Assembly: GCA_902805915.1 (NCBI GenBank)
Contig: CADCUO010000043.1
Span: forward strand, 1-40,352
Length of the DNA stretch: 40,352 nucleotides
DNA from: an uncultured Propionibacteriaceae bacterium
GTDB lineage: Bacteria; Actinomycetota; Actinomycetes; Propionibacteriales; Propionibacteriaceae
Direction: 5' to 3'
In this document: positions 15,469-23,343 of the stretch, piece after piece
Layout of the letters: every line of letters begins with the position of its first letter
Position numbering within the stretch: the first letter of the stretch is position 1
Notes under the pieces: model-generated
Database searches by the model: none
What the model was told of the DNA's origin: nothing
The model's input: the letters and a program-made list of their open reading frames with translations, nothing else
Translations under genes and position numbers: made by a program

Positions 15469-16448
15469 GCGGAGAGGTCCTTTCTCAGCCGACGGGCAGC
15501 GTAGACACCCCAGAGCTGGATGAGCCCGATAGCAAAGACGAACGCACCGAAGAGCACCGCGGCTGCCGAGGCGTGCCCGAGCTGGGGAATCTGCGCTGCG
15601 AAGGCCCAGCGGTAGATGTAGATCTCGATGATCTCGGTACTGAAGAACGGGCCCCCACCGGTCATGGTCTGCATCAGGTCGAACGCGCGGAAGGTGTCCT
15701 CGATCGTCAGCAGCGAGATGATGATCACGAACGGTTTCAACAGCGGCAAGGTGATGTACCGGAAGATCTGCACGAAGCCGGCGCCGTCGATCCTGGCGGC
15801 GTCGAAGATCTCCTGCGGGATGGTCTGCAGCGCGGCCAGCCAGTAGATCATGGTGATTCCGAAGAACTTCCAGACGTAGACGACTGACACCGTGAACAGA
15901 GCGACGTTGGAGTCTCCAAGGAAGTTGACCCCGCCCTCGAACCCGAGGAACTTCAAGAACGAGTTGATGGGACCGCTGCTCGGATCGAGGATGAACTGCA
16001 TCACGACGCCCACAATTGCCGTCGTCGTGACAACCGGCAGGAAGAACACCGTCCGGAACAGTTTCGACAACGGCAGTTTCGGGGAGTTCAGCACGATCGC
16101 GAGGAGAAAGCTCAAGATCACCCGCGCCGGGGCGACCAGCAGCATGAAGATGAGGGTGATCTTGAACGAGCTCCAGAACAGCGGGTCGGCGAAGACCGAC
16201 TGGTAGTTGCTGAGACCCACAAACCTCTTCTCAGCCCCGAATCCGTTCCATTCCACGAGTGAGTACCAGTAGCTGGCGATGATCGGGTAGATCGTGTAGA
16301 CGCCGTACAGCACCACGGTCGGCATGAGCAACAGCCAGACCCACAGAGTCTGGCGGCGACGCGCACTCGATCGCTGTACCGACCGGGCGAGCGCGGCGTC
16401 ATCGGGCGCCTGTGCACTCGGACCGGGTTGAGCAGAAATAGTCGTCAT
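15465..16448 (-). CDS. ABC sugar transporter permease, MalF/MsmF type
   Basis: Inner-membrane permease, 327 residues. After a polar N terminus it has a first helix (LWVWLLLMPTVVLYGVYTIY) and a further five or so helices. The EAA loop QEIFDAARIDGAGFVQIFRY is the ATPase contact. It forms a heterodimer with the MsmG-type permease, whose gene overlaps by ATGA. Together with the lipoprotein it makes a CUT1-type importer, the class that carries oligosaccharides and glycosides. Confidence 0.92.
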   Translation of the reverse strand: MTTISAQPGPSAQAPDDAALARSVQRSSARRRQTLWVWLLLMPTVVLYGVYTIYPIIASYWYSLVEWNGFGAEKRFVGLSNYQSVFADPLFWSSFKITLIFMLLVAPARVILSFLLAIVLNSPKLPLSKLFRTVFFLPVVTTTAIVGVVMQFILDPSSGPINSFLKFLGFEGGVNFLGDSNVALFTVSVVYVWKFFGITMIYWLAALQTIPQEIFDAARIDGAGFVQIFRYITLPLLKPFVIIISLLTIEDTFRAFDLMQTMTGGGPFFSTEIIEIYIYRWAFAAQIPQLGHASAAAVLFGAFVFAIGLIQLWGVYAARRLRKDLSA

Positions 16449-16507
16449 TGACCCTCCAGCCTTTGTGATTCGTGGCGAAGCTGAGTGATACCTACGCTGG
16501 CGAACGG

Positions 16508-17347
16508 CTAGCGGATCTGACTGAGTGCGAATGTTCTCGGATCGCCGCCGATCCGATTCCCGCTCTCCATCGCGTCGATCGCCTCCAGCTCGTCGTCGGA
16601 CAGGGAGAAGTCGAAGACGTCGAAGTTGGATCGGATTCGATCCGCCGAGTTGGATTTCGGTATCACGATGTGACCCCGTTGCAGGTGCCAGCGGAGTACC
16701 ACCTGCGCCGGGGTCTTGGAGTAGCTGTCCGCGAGGGCAACGACAGTCGGGTGCTCGAGGTCTGCACCTTGGCCGAGCGGCGAGTACGCCTCAATCGCGA
16801 TGGAGCGTTCCGTTGCGAAGTCGGCGACGTCGCGTTGCTGGAAGGTCGGATGGAGCTCGATCTGGTTGACCGCCGGCACCAGCTCGGTCTCGCCGAACAG
16901 CCGCTCCAGATGCTCCGCCAAGAAGTTGGACACGCCGACCGCCCGTACCCGCTGCTCCGCGTACAGCCGCTCCAGCGCCCGCCAGCTGTCGACGTAACGG
17001 TCAGCGGACGGAAAAGGCCAGTGGACCAGATACAGGTCGATCTGCTCCAAGCCGAGCCGCTCGCAGCTTTCGTCGTAGGCCACCAGAGCGTCGTCGTAGC
17101 CCTGGTTGCCGTTACGCAGTTTGGTGGTGACGAACAGCTCCTCCCGTGGCAGCCCACACGACTTGATGGCAGCTCCGACGCCGGCTTCGTTGTTGTAGGC
17201 GGCGGCGGTGTCGATATGGCGGTAGCCCGCTTCGATGGCGGTCTCGACGACGCGCTGGGCTTCCGCAGGGGGCACCTGGAAGACGCCCAGGCCGAGCTGC
17301 GGGATCGATACACCGTTATTGAGGGTGATGCTGGGACTACCGGTCAT
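16508..17347 (-). CDS. Aldo/keto reductase, AKR5-like
   Basis: NADPH-dependent reductase of 279 residues. The catalytic tetrad is complete: D46 and Y51 (HIDTAAAYNNE), K76 (TTKLRN) and H109 (LVHWPFP). The C-terminal IPKSNSADRIRSN binds the adenosine phosphate of NADPH. Closest general type is 2,5-diketo-D-gluconate reductase. It lies second in the operon, 41 bases after the glycosidase and behind a GGAGG site. It may reduce an aldose to a polyol, later oxidised by the SDR, or handle a keto sugar; the sequence does not decide. Confidence 0.9.
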   Translation of the reverse strand: MTGSPSITLNNGVSIPQLGLGVFQVPPAEAQRVVETAIEAGYRHIDTAAAYNNEAGVGAAIKSCGLPREELFVTTKLRNGNQGYDDALVAYDESCERLGLEQIDLYLVHWPFPSADRYVDSWRALERLYAEQRVRAVGVSNFLAEHLERLFGETELVPAVNQIELHPTFQQRDVADFATERSIAIEAYSPLGQGADLEHPTVVALADSYSKTPAQVVLRWHLQRGHIVIPKSNSADRIRSNFDVFDFSLSDDELEAIDAMESGNRIGGDPRTFALSQIR

Positions 17348-17388
17348 GAAATGCGTCCTCCAGGTGCGTCGGGTCAGTGCTTCGGTGA

Positions 17389-19125
17389 TCAGCTAAGCGG
17401 TGTGAAGATCAACAACGACGCTGAAGGAAGGGGCAACGAGACATCCACCGAGAGCGATCCGTTGGCTGCCGAGACGGATGTGGCTGGCTCGAACTCCTCC
17501 AGGCCTTGCCTGGCCTTGATCGTCGCGAGCTCGTCCTCAGTGGGATCCTGCGGCGAGTTCAGTGACTTCCAGACCGTGTGGGAGTTGCTGTGGTCGGAGT
17601 CGATCCGGTAGTGCGAAATCTGGTACGCCTTGTCCTGCAGGCCCTGCACCGTGACGCTGACAGCGGTTTGGGCCTCGTCGGTCTGGTACTGGTCGTCGGT
17701 GTGGCGCCAGACCAGGGCGACGACCGTGCCGTCCTCGTGACGGGAGGCGAGGCTGTCGATCTCCTCCCGCATGCTGCTGCCGTCGGTGTCGTCCAGCTCG
17801 GAGACCTGCCACGCCGCGTTCGAGGTTGCCGCCACCCGGGTCGCGCCCATCCTGGACAACATCCGGTAGCCGTTCAGGAAGGGCTTCTCGATCCCTCCAG
17901 CCGTCAAAAAGGACCGGGTGCCTTCAAAGTAGCGCTCGCCCTCGAAGTAGAAGCTCCACGACGTGGCCTGCTCCACCGAGACGGTCTCGGTCGCGTTGAG
18001 GTCGAGAATCTTCTTCATCAGCTTGACCTGAAAGACGGGGTAGTACTCGGTGTTCTGGAACTCGTAGTTCGCATTGTCGTAGCGGCCGAAGTGGGCTGGC
18101 ACCGCGGCGTCACACTCGTCGACGATGGCAGGTACCTCGCGATACTGCTCGAACTCCGCGATTGCTCGGTTGAAGCTGCGGATGTCGAAGAGCATCTTGG
18201 TCGACGACGGGTTCAGCCGCTCCCTGGCCGGAGCTCCGATCGGTGCGTACTCCCGAGTCGGGAATCGGCAACCCTTGGTGTGATAGGAGATGAAGTCCAG
18301 CGGCTCGTCGTGGGTCGATGTGTACTCCAGAAAGCCCTTCATGAACTCCAGGCCGCCACTGGTGACCGTCGGGCCACCGACCTTGCCCTGCGGAAGGACA
18401 TTGCGGATGGCCTTGGCCGTCACTGTGTAGAGCTCGTTGAACTGCTCCGGGGTGACGCGCAAGTAGTAGATGTCCGGTTCGTTCCACAGCTCCCAGAGCC
18501 AGCTGGACACCTCCTCTTCACCGTAGCGCTCCAGGCAGTGGCGGGCGTCGGCCTCGATCAGGCCGGCCCACTTGGTGTAGTCCCGGGGTGGGTAGGCCCA
18601 GGTCCCAGCCTCGTAGGCGGTGTAGGTGGTCGGACTGTTGTCGAACGGGTGGTCTTCGGCCTCCGGCGGCAGCAGATCGCGCGGCGTGAAACCAAGCTCG
18701 ACCAGGACGTGGTGCCCCGCGTTGACGATTGCGTCGTAGGTCTGGTCGACAATGGTGAAGTCGTAGTACGGATCGCCGTTGTCATCTTCGTGATAGACGT
18801 TGCCGGAACCCCAGTGCGGGATTCCGAAGCCGCTGCCGGAGCAGAAGACATAGTGCGGCCGGACGTAGTAGCTGTGGCCCGAGAACTCCTGGAACGTCTT
18901 CAGCAGCCGCTTGCCGGTCGGGGTGTAGGTCCAGTTGATCTCGTCGTAGCCGATGCTCTCCCAAACTCTCGTCAAGGGGCCTTGGTCAGCGGCAGCATCG
19001 ATGAGGATCTCGGCACTGGTCACGTGCGGTGCATCGGGCTTGCTAGGTGCAGCAGGAGGGAACGGGCCCAGATTTCTCCGGCCGGCATGCAGATTGGCTT
19101 GGGCGGTGCTCACGTCGTCGGTCAC
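17389..19125 (-). CDS. GH39-family glycoside hydrolase, cytosolic (beta-xylosidase-like)
   Basis: Retaining glycosidase of clan GH-A, 578 residues. The acid/base glutamate is E216 in WELWNEPD; the nucleophile is most likely E337 in AIVDECDAAVP, at the place where GH39 enzymes have ITEFN or ITEW. YHTKG (281-285) and a C-terminal beta-sandwich complete the GH39 layout. No signal peptide is present, so it acts on an imported substrate. GH39 covers beta-xylosidases, alpha-L-iduronidases and arabinose- and galactose-acting enzymes, so the sugar is open. It is the first gene of the leftward operon. GTG 19125 has GGAAGG only two bases upstream; GTG 19113 is another option. Confidence 0.85.
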   Translation of the reverse strand: MTDDVSTAQANLHAGRRNLGPFPPAAPSKPDAPHVTSAEILIDAAADQGPLTRVWESIGYDEINWTYTPTGKRLLKTFQEFSGHSYYVRPHYVFCSGSGFGIPHWGSGNVYHEDDNGDPYYDFTIVDQTYDAIVNAGHHVLVELGFTPRDLLPPEAEDHPFDNSPTTYTAYEAGTWAYPPRDYTKWAGLIEADARHCLERYGEEEVSSWLWELWNEPDIYYLRVTPEQFNELYTVTAKAIRNVLPQGKVGGPTVTSGGLEFMKGFLEYTSTHDEPLDFISYHTKGCRFPTREYAPIGAPARERLNPSSTKMLFDIRSFNRAIAEFEQYREVPAIVDECDAAVPAHFGRYDNANYEFQNTEYYPVFQVKLMKKILDLNATETVSVEQATSWSFYFEGERYFEGTRSFLTAGGIEKPFLNGYRMLSRMGATRVAATSNAAWQVSELDDTDGSSMREEIDSLASRHEDGTVVALVWRHTDDQYQTDEAQTAVSVTVQGLQDKAYQISHYRIDSDHSNSHTVWKSLNSPQDPTEDELATIKARQGLEEFEPATSVSAANGSLSVDVSLPLPSASLLIFTPLS

Positions 19126-19132
19126 GACCTTC

Positions 19133-19159
19133 CATAACTTGTTCTGCGATTGAGTTATG
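19133..19159. promoter_or_regulatory. Inverted repeat CATAACT-N13-AGTTATG before the GH39 start
   Basis: Perfect 7-bp arms (19133-19139 and 19153-19159) flank 13 bases, eight bases before the glycosidase start codon. The position, between promoter region and ribosome site, suits an operator or a leader hairpin. No regulator can be assigned from sequence alone. Confidence 0.4.
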
Positions 19160-19275
19160 CAGTGCTCGGAGATCCGATCCAGATGAGGATCCGGCTCAGC
19201 GACAAGCTCTCACCTGACTCGGCACGGACTCGGTGCGCCGCTGAGGAGCCTCAGTCTTGCGGCCACCGACTCGGC

Positions 19276-19326
19276 TGTCAATGTCAACTGTCAACAATTT
19301 ACGAAAACGATTTCCGGGGTTAGACT
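19276..19326. promoter_or_regulatory. Divergent control region: TGTCAA repeats, LacI-type operator, rightward promoter
   Basis: Within the 369-bp gap between the operon and its divergent regulator there are three TGTCAA motifs (19276, 19282, 19289), each reading TTGACA on the minus strand and so able to serve as a leftward -35. GAAAACGATTTC (19303-19314) is a palindrome around a central CG, the pattern of LacI-family operators. It lies inside the 17-bp spacer of a rightward promoter, TTTACG (19298-19303) and TAGACT (19321-19326). The rest of the gap shows nothing I recognise. Confidence 0.5.
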
Positions 19327-19494
19327 GTTCTGCTCTACTGGGCTCGCCCAGCTCGAGAGCCAGCCGGAAGGTCGATCCGCTCCTGACGGCAGCGCTGGAG
19401 TCAGTCGAGCCGTTCCGGGTATCGGGGGCGATAGGCTCCTGGCGCACGGGCCAGCTGGGTTCAGCGCCCCGGGCCCACGCGTCAACGATTCGAG

Positions 19495-20190
19495 GTGAGG
19501 GTATTGATTCCGGACGGTCTACTGCTGCCGCAGCCGAGCCAGCCCTCGCTGGGCAACGGCGTGCTGACCATCCTGCGGGAGATGATCTCCACCGGGCAGT
19601 TCACTCCGGGGCAGCACCTCAAGGAGGCCGAGCTGGCCGCAGCGCTCAACGTCAGCCGGGGTCCGGTGCGCGAGGCGCTGACGCAGTTAGAGGCGGAGGG
19701 TCACGTTGAGCTGCGGCGGCACCGTGGCGCATTCGTCAGCACCTTGACCAGAGTCGATGTTGAGGAGGTGCATACCCTGCGTACCGCAATCGAGCGCTTG
19801 GCGGGCGAGCGAGCGTGCACCCGGATGGGCGATGCGGAGTTCGCAGCGATGGACGCGGTCCTGGCCGAGATGAAAGCTGCAACGGAGGAGATCACCCCCG
19901 CGGATGCGGTCCGGCTGGATCTGTCCTTCCACGACATCATCTACGCCGCCTGTGACCATGAGCGGGTGCAGCGGGTGTGGACGTCGCTGCGCAGCCAGGT
20001 CTCGTTCTTCCTGCACATTCGCAACGTGAACTTCCCCGACTTCACCTCTGTCGGTCACTCCGAACATCTGGAGCTTCGGAACGCGCTGAGTCTCGGCGAT
20101 CCGGCGGCCGCCTGTGCGGCGGTCGAGAAGCACCTGAGCGGCGCCTACGAACGACTGAAGAAGCTCGACCTTCCGGAGAAGAGCTCCTAA
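19495..20190 (+). CDS. GntR family regulator, FCD (FadR-like) subfamily
   Basis: A 231-residue repressor-type protein. The N-terminal winged helix is typical (LKEAELAAALNVSRGPVREALTQLEAEGHVEL, residues 42-73). The C-terminal FCD domain holds the usual metal-site residues D142 and H146 (DLSFHDIIY), H188/H191 (GHSEHLEL) and H213, so it should bind a carboxylate-bearing effector. FCD regulators often sense sugar acids, which fits a pathway going through an aldonate. It faces the ten-gene operon and is its obvious regulator. GTG at 19495 is used; a TTG at 19504 is possible. Confidence 0.9.
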   Translation: MRVLIPDGLLLPQPSQPSLGNGVLTILREMISTGQFTPGQHLKEAELAAALNVSRGPVREALTQLEAEGHVELRRHRGAFVSTLTRVDVEEVHTLRTAIERLAGERACTRMGDAEFAAMDAVLAEMKAATEEITPADAVRLDLSFHDIIYAACDHERVQRVWTSLRSQVSFFLHIRNVNFPDFTSVGHSEHLELRNALSLGDPAAACAAVEKHLSGAYERLKKLDLPEKSS

Positions 20191-20198
20191 GCAGCCCG

Positions 20199-20237
20199 GC
20201 GTCCGGGCCGACACCCGAATGTGATCGGCCCGGACGC
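20199..20237. terminator. Bidirectional terminator hairpin
   Basis: GCGTCCGGGCCG (20199-20210) and CGGCCCGGACGC (20226-20237) form a perfect 12-bp stem with a 15-base loop, placed between the convergent GntR and dehydrogenase genes. There is no T-run, as is common for high-GC actinobacterial terminators. Confidence 0.7.
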
Positions 20238-20279
20238 TCCAGCGGTGCTGCGTTCAGTCAAGACGGTCCGCGGTAAGAG

Positions 20280-21464
20280 TCACGGCTTCAAGATGATCTT
20301 GACGGCGCCGTCGGTCTTCTTCTGGAAGATGTCGTACGCGTGCGGCGCCTGGTCCAGCGGCAACCGATGGGTGGCGAAGTCGTCCACGCCCAGCGGGTCG
20401 TCGTCGGTCAGCAGGGGCAGGATGTCCGGCACCCACTTCTTCACGTTGGCTTGGCCCATCCGGAGCTGGATCTGCTTGTCGAACAGGATCATCATCGGCA
20501 TCGGGTCGGCCATGCCACCGTAGACACCGCTGAGGGAGATGGTGCCGCCGCGCCGGACGATGTCTATCGCGGAGTACACGGCGGCCAGGCGGTCCACGCC
20601 CGCCTTCTCGATCAGCGGCCGCGCCACCACGTCAGGCATGTGCGAGGCCATCCGCTGGATCAGGGAGGCGCCAGGGGAACCGTGCGCCTCCATCCCCACC
20701 GCGTCGACGACGGAGTCCGGGCCGCGGCCACCTGTCATCTCGCGGATGACGTCCCCGAGGTCGTCGCTGTTCTCGTTCAGGTCGACTACCTCGATCCCAC
20801 GAGCCCGGGCCCGGGCCAGCCGCTAGGGTACCAGGTCGACACCGATCACTCTGGCGATCGGCAGCGTCTGCGCGATCCGGCAGCACATGTCACCGATCGG
20901 GCCGAGGCCGAGCACGACCAGCGTGCCCCCGGCCGGGACATCGGCGTACGCCACCGCCTGCCAGGCGGTCGGCAGCACGTCGGAGAGGTAGACGAACCGG
21001 TCGTCTGATGGCCCGTCCGGCACCTTGATGTGGGTGAACTGGGCCTGCGGCACCCGCAGGTACTCCGCCTGACCGCCCGGTACCTGCCCGTACAGCTTGG
21101 AGTACCCGAACAGCGCGGCGCCACTGCCGGATTCCCGGACCTGGGTTGTCTCGCACTGGCTGAAAAGAGTCTGCTCGCACATGAAGCAGTGACCACACGC
21201 CATCTGGAACGGGATGACCACCCGGTCGCCGACGCGCAGGTCGCCCACCTCGGAGCCGACCTCCTGCACGATCCCCATCGGCTCGTGACCAAGGATGTCA
21301 CCGGGATCGAGAAAGGCGCCGAGGGTTTCGTAGAGGTGCAGATCGGATCCGCAAATGTTGGTGCTGGTGATCTTGATGATCGCGTCCGTCGGCTGCTCGA
21401 TCGTCGGGTCGGGCACGGTGTCCACCGACACCTTCCGCTTGCCCTGCCAGGTCACTGCTTTCAT
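20280..21464 (-). pseudogene. Zinc-dependent alcohol dehydrogenase interrupted by an in-frame TAG
   Basis: An MDR-family dehydrogenase resembling glutathione-independent formaldehyde dehydrogenases. The first 213 codons give the catalytic zinc ligands C38, H60 and E61, the structural-zinc cysteines C90, C93, C96 and C104, and the NAD fold (VLGLGPIGDMCC). Codon 214 is TAG (20823-20825). The same frame then continues without break through RLARARARGIEVVDL to ILKP and a proper stop at 20280, for 394 residues in all. Relatives usually have Glu at this place (VPERLARA), so one G-to-T change in GAG explains the stop. The N-terminal piece alone lacks part of the cofactor domain. Either a recent nonsense mutation or a base error. 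Confidence 0.82.
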
Positions 21465-21540
21465 CAGTTGCTCCTTCCGTCGTCTGGGTCACTGGGTCTT
21501 GATGTCAGGCTCAGGGGTACCCCCCCAGGCCGGCGTTGTG

Positions 21541-22944
21541 TCAGGCGCGCAGCTGCCAGCCGACGTCGCCGGCCAGAGCGTCGGCAGCTTCTGGTCCCCA
21601 CGACCCGTCCTGGTAGGTCACCACCTCTGGTCGGTCGTCACCGAGCAGCGGAGCGAAGGCGTGGAACGCTGCCTCCAGCCCAGCCGAGCTGGTGAAAAGC
21701 GAGCGGTCACCGACGATGACGTCATGCAGCAGCGAGGTGTACGGGGCCATGGCGCCCTCCGCCACGTTGGCCAAGCTGAGCGAGGTGGAGGTCTCGGCCG
21801 GAATCGGCTCCGGCCCTGGCTTCTTGACCGTCAGCTGGAGCTCGATCGCGCCGCTGCCGCTGAGGTCGAAGACCAAGACGTCAGGGGCGACGTCCGTGGC
21901 ATGCACCGGACCGTCAGTGGGCTTGAAGATGAGGCTGACCCGTTGGGCGCTGTCGGCCATCTTCTTCCCGGTTCGGAGCAGGAACGGCACCCCCTGCCAC
22001 CGGTCAGTGTCAATCCACAGTCGCGCCGCGACGTAGGTGTCGGTGGTGGAGTCGTCGGCCACACCCTCGGTGTCGCGGTAGCTCTGGAACTGCCCCAGGA
22101 CCACCTCGTCGGGGCTCAGTGGGCGGAACGCGGAGATGACGGACTCCCGCGCGGTCTGCAGCGACTCCCCGCTCAGGTCCGTCGGTGGTTCCATCGCCAC
22201 TCCGGCCGCCACCTGGAACAGGTGGGTGACCAGCATGTCCAGAGCGGCACCGGTCTCGTCGTAAAACTCGGCCCGGTCGGCGATGTCGAGGGTCTCGGGG
22301 ACATCGATCTGCACCTGCTGGATGTGCTCGCCACTCCAAACGTCGGCGAACAGCCGGTTGGCGAACCGGACCAGGTGCAGGTTCTGGGTCGCCTCCTTGC
22401 CGAGGAAGTGGTCGATCCGGTACACCTGCTGCTCGTCGAGGACGCTGTGCACCAGCTCATCCAGCTGGGCGAAGCTCTCGGGTGAGACCCCGTACGGCTT
22501 CTCGTACACGACCTTGGCGTTGTCGGTGAGGTGGTGGGCCTGGAGGGCTCGGGTGGTGGCCTCGAAGGTGGAGGGCGGCGTCGCCAGGTAGTGGATGATG
22601 GCGGGGTTCTCACCGAGGTCGGACTTCGCCTCCTCGATCACCTCCAGCAGGCTGCCCGGGTCGTCGTCTCGGAAGCCGCCGCCGGCGAACAGCAGGTTGG
22701 CGCTGAAGTCCTTCCAGGCTTGCTCATCCGGTGTCTCGGCGAACTCAGCCAGCGAGTCGTAGACGCGTTGCCGGAAGTCCTCGTGCGCCACCTCTCCGCG
22801 GCCGTTGCCGACCAGCTTCCAGGTCCTCGGCAGCAGGTCCCGGGTGAACAGCTCGTAGATGGCGGGGAGCACCATGCGTTTGGCGAGATCGCCGGTGGCG
22901 CCGTAGAGGATGAAGACAGTCGGTTGCTCGTTGTTGTCGGCCAC
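21541..22944 (-). CDS. zwf: Glucose-6-phosphate dehydrogenase
   Basis: First enzyme of the oxidative pentose phosphate pathway: oxidises glucose 6-phosphate to 6-phosphogluconolactone and yields NADPH. The 467-residue product has the GATGDLAKR dinucleotide motif (15-23), VYEKPYG, and the active-site signature RIDHFLGKE with the catalytic histidine. GTG 22944 is chosen because the family homology starts there; the 121 upstream codons in the open frame are arginine- and proline-rich noise. A CATACT element six bases before the GTG suggests a leaderless transcript. It lies in the same direction as the broken dehydrogenase, 76 bases away, and could once have been co-transcribed. Confidence 0.93.
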   Translation of the reverse strand: MADNNEQPTVFILYGATGDLAKRMVLPAIYELFTRDLLPRTWKLVGNGRGEVAHEDFRQRVYDSLAEFAETPDEQAWKDFSANLLFAGGGFRDDDPGSLLEVIEEAKSDLGENPAIIHYLATPPSTFEATTRALQAHHLTDNAKVVYEKPYGVSPESFAQLDELVHSVLDEQQVYRIDHFLGKEATQNLHLVRFANRLFADVWSGEHIQQVQIDVPETLDIADRAEFYDETGAALDMLVTHLFQVAAGVAMEPPTDLSGESLQTARESVISAFRPLSPDEVVLGQFQSYRDTEGVADDSTTDTYVAARLWIDTDRWQGVPFLLRTGKKMADSAQRVSLIFKPTDGPVHATDVAPDVLVFDLSGSGAIELQLTVKKPGPEPIPAETSTSLSLANVAEGAMAPYTSLLHDVIVGDRSLFTSSAGLEAAFHAFAPLLGDDRPEVVTYQDGSWGPEAADALAGDVGWQLRA

Positions 22945-23018
22945 CGAGCCAGTATGTCCAGAGCGGTCCGTGGTGTGGCCGCCGGGGGCGTGGTCGCCCG
23001 CTGCTGGTGGGGGAGCAG

Positions 23019-23282
23019 CTAGCGCTTGAAGTTCTTGACTTTGAGGGTTTTCACCTTGTTGTCCTCGTCGAGGTAGCGCAGGTCGAGCCCGACGACAACC
23101 GGCGTACTGGTCGTCGGGAGCTTCGACGTTCCGGTTCCGGCCGGAGGATGGTTCGACGGGGGCTGGGTGGACGGGGCTGGCGCGCCGCCGGGCGACGCGC
23201 CATCCTTGCCGGCAGCGGACCAGCCGGCCAAGGAGGCGCCGACCAGCGCTGCTGCGCCGACGGCGGCCAGAAGCCATCTCAT
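23019..23282 (-). CDS. Small exported or membrane-anchored hypothetical protein
   Basis: An 87-residue protein with an N-terminal hydrophobic helix (residues 2-23, WLLAAVGAAALVGASLAGW), a Pro/Ser/Thr-rich linker (24-60), and a short charged end (LRYLDEDNKVKTLKVKNFKR). It is probably anchored in the membrane with the tail outside. The ATG follows a TAGACT -10 box by six bases and has no Shine-Dalgarno, the leaderless pattern. It sits alone between zwf and the divergent HAD gene. No function recognised. Confidence 0.6.
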   Translation of the reverse strand: MRWLLAAVGAAALVGASLAGWSAAGKDGASPGGAPAPSTQPPSNHPPAGTGTSKLPTTSTPVVVGLDLRYLDEDNKVKTLKVKNFKR

Positions 23283-23343
23283 GGGGGAAGTCTATGCCGG
23301 TGGTCAACGGGTGGACTGGCTGCGACCGGGTAGAGCCGAGGGC

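Noticed and set aside
20280..21464. Amber readthrough or pyrrolysine at the dehydrogenase TAG
   Set aside because: TAG is an ordinary stop elsewhere here, no pyl genes or recoding element are visible, and Glu is expected at the position.
21511..21530. GGGGTACCCC as a terminator after the dehydrogenase start or zwf end
   Set aside because: It is a short palindrome with no loop and no following T-run; it is not a convincing hairpin.
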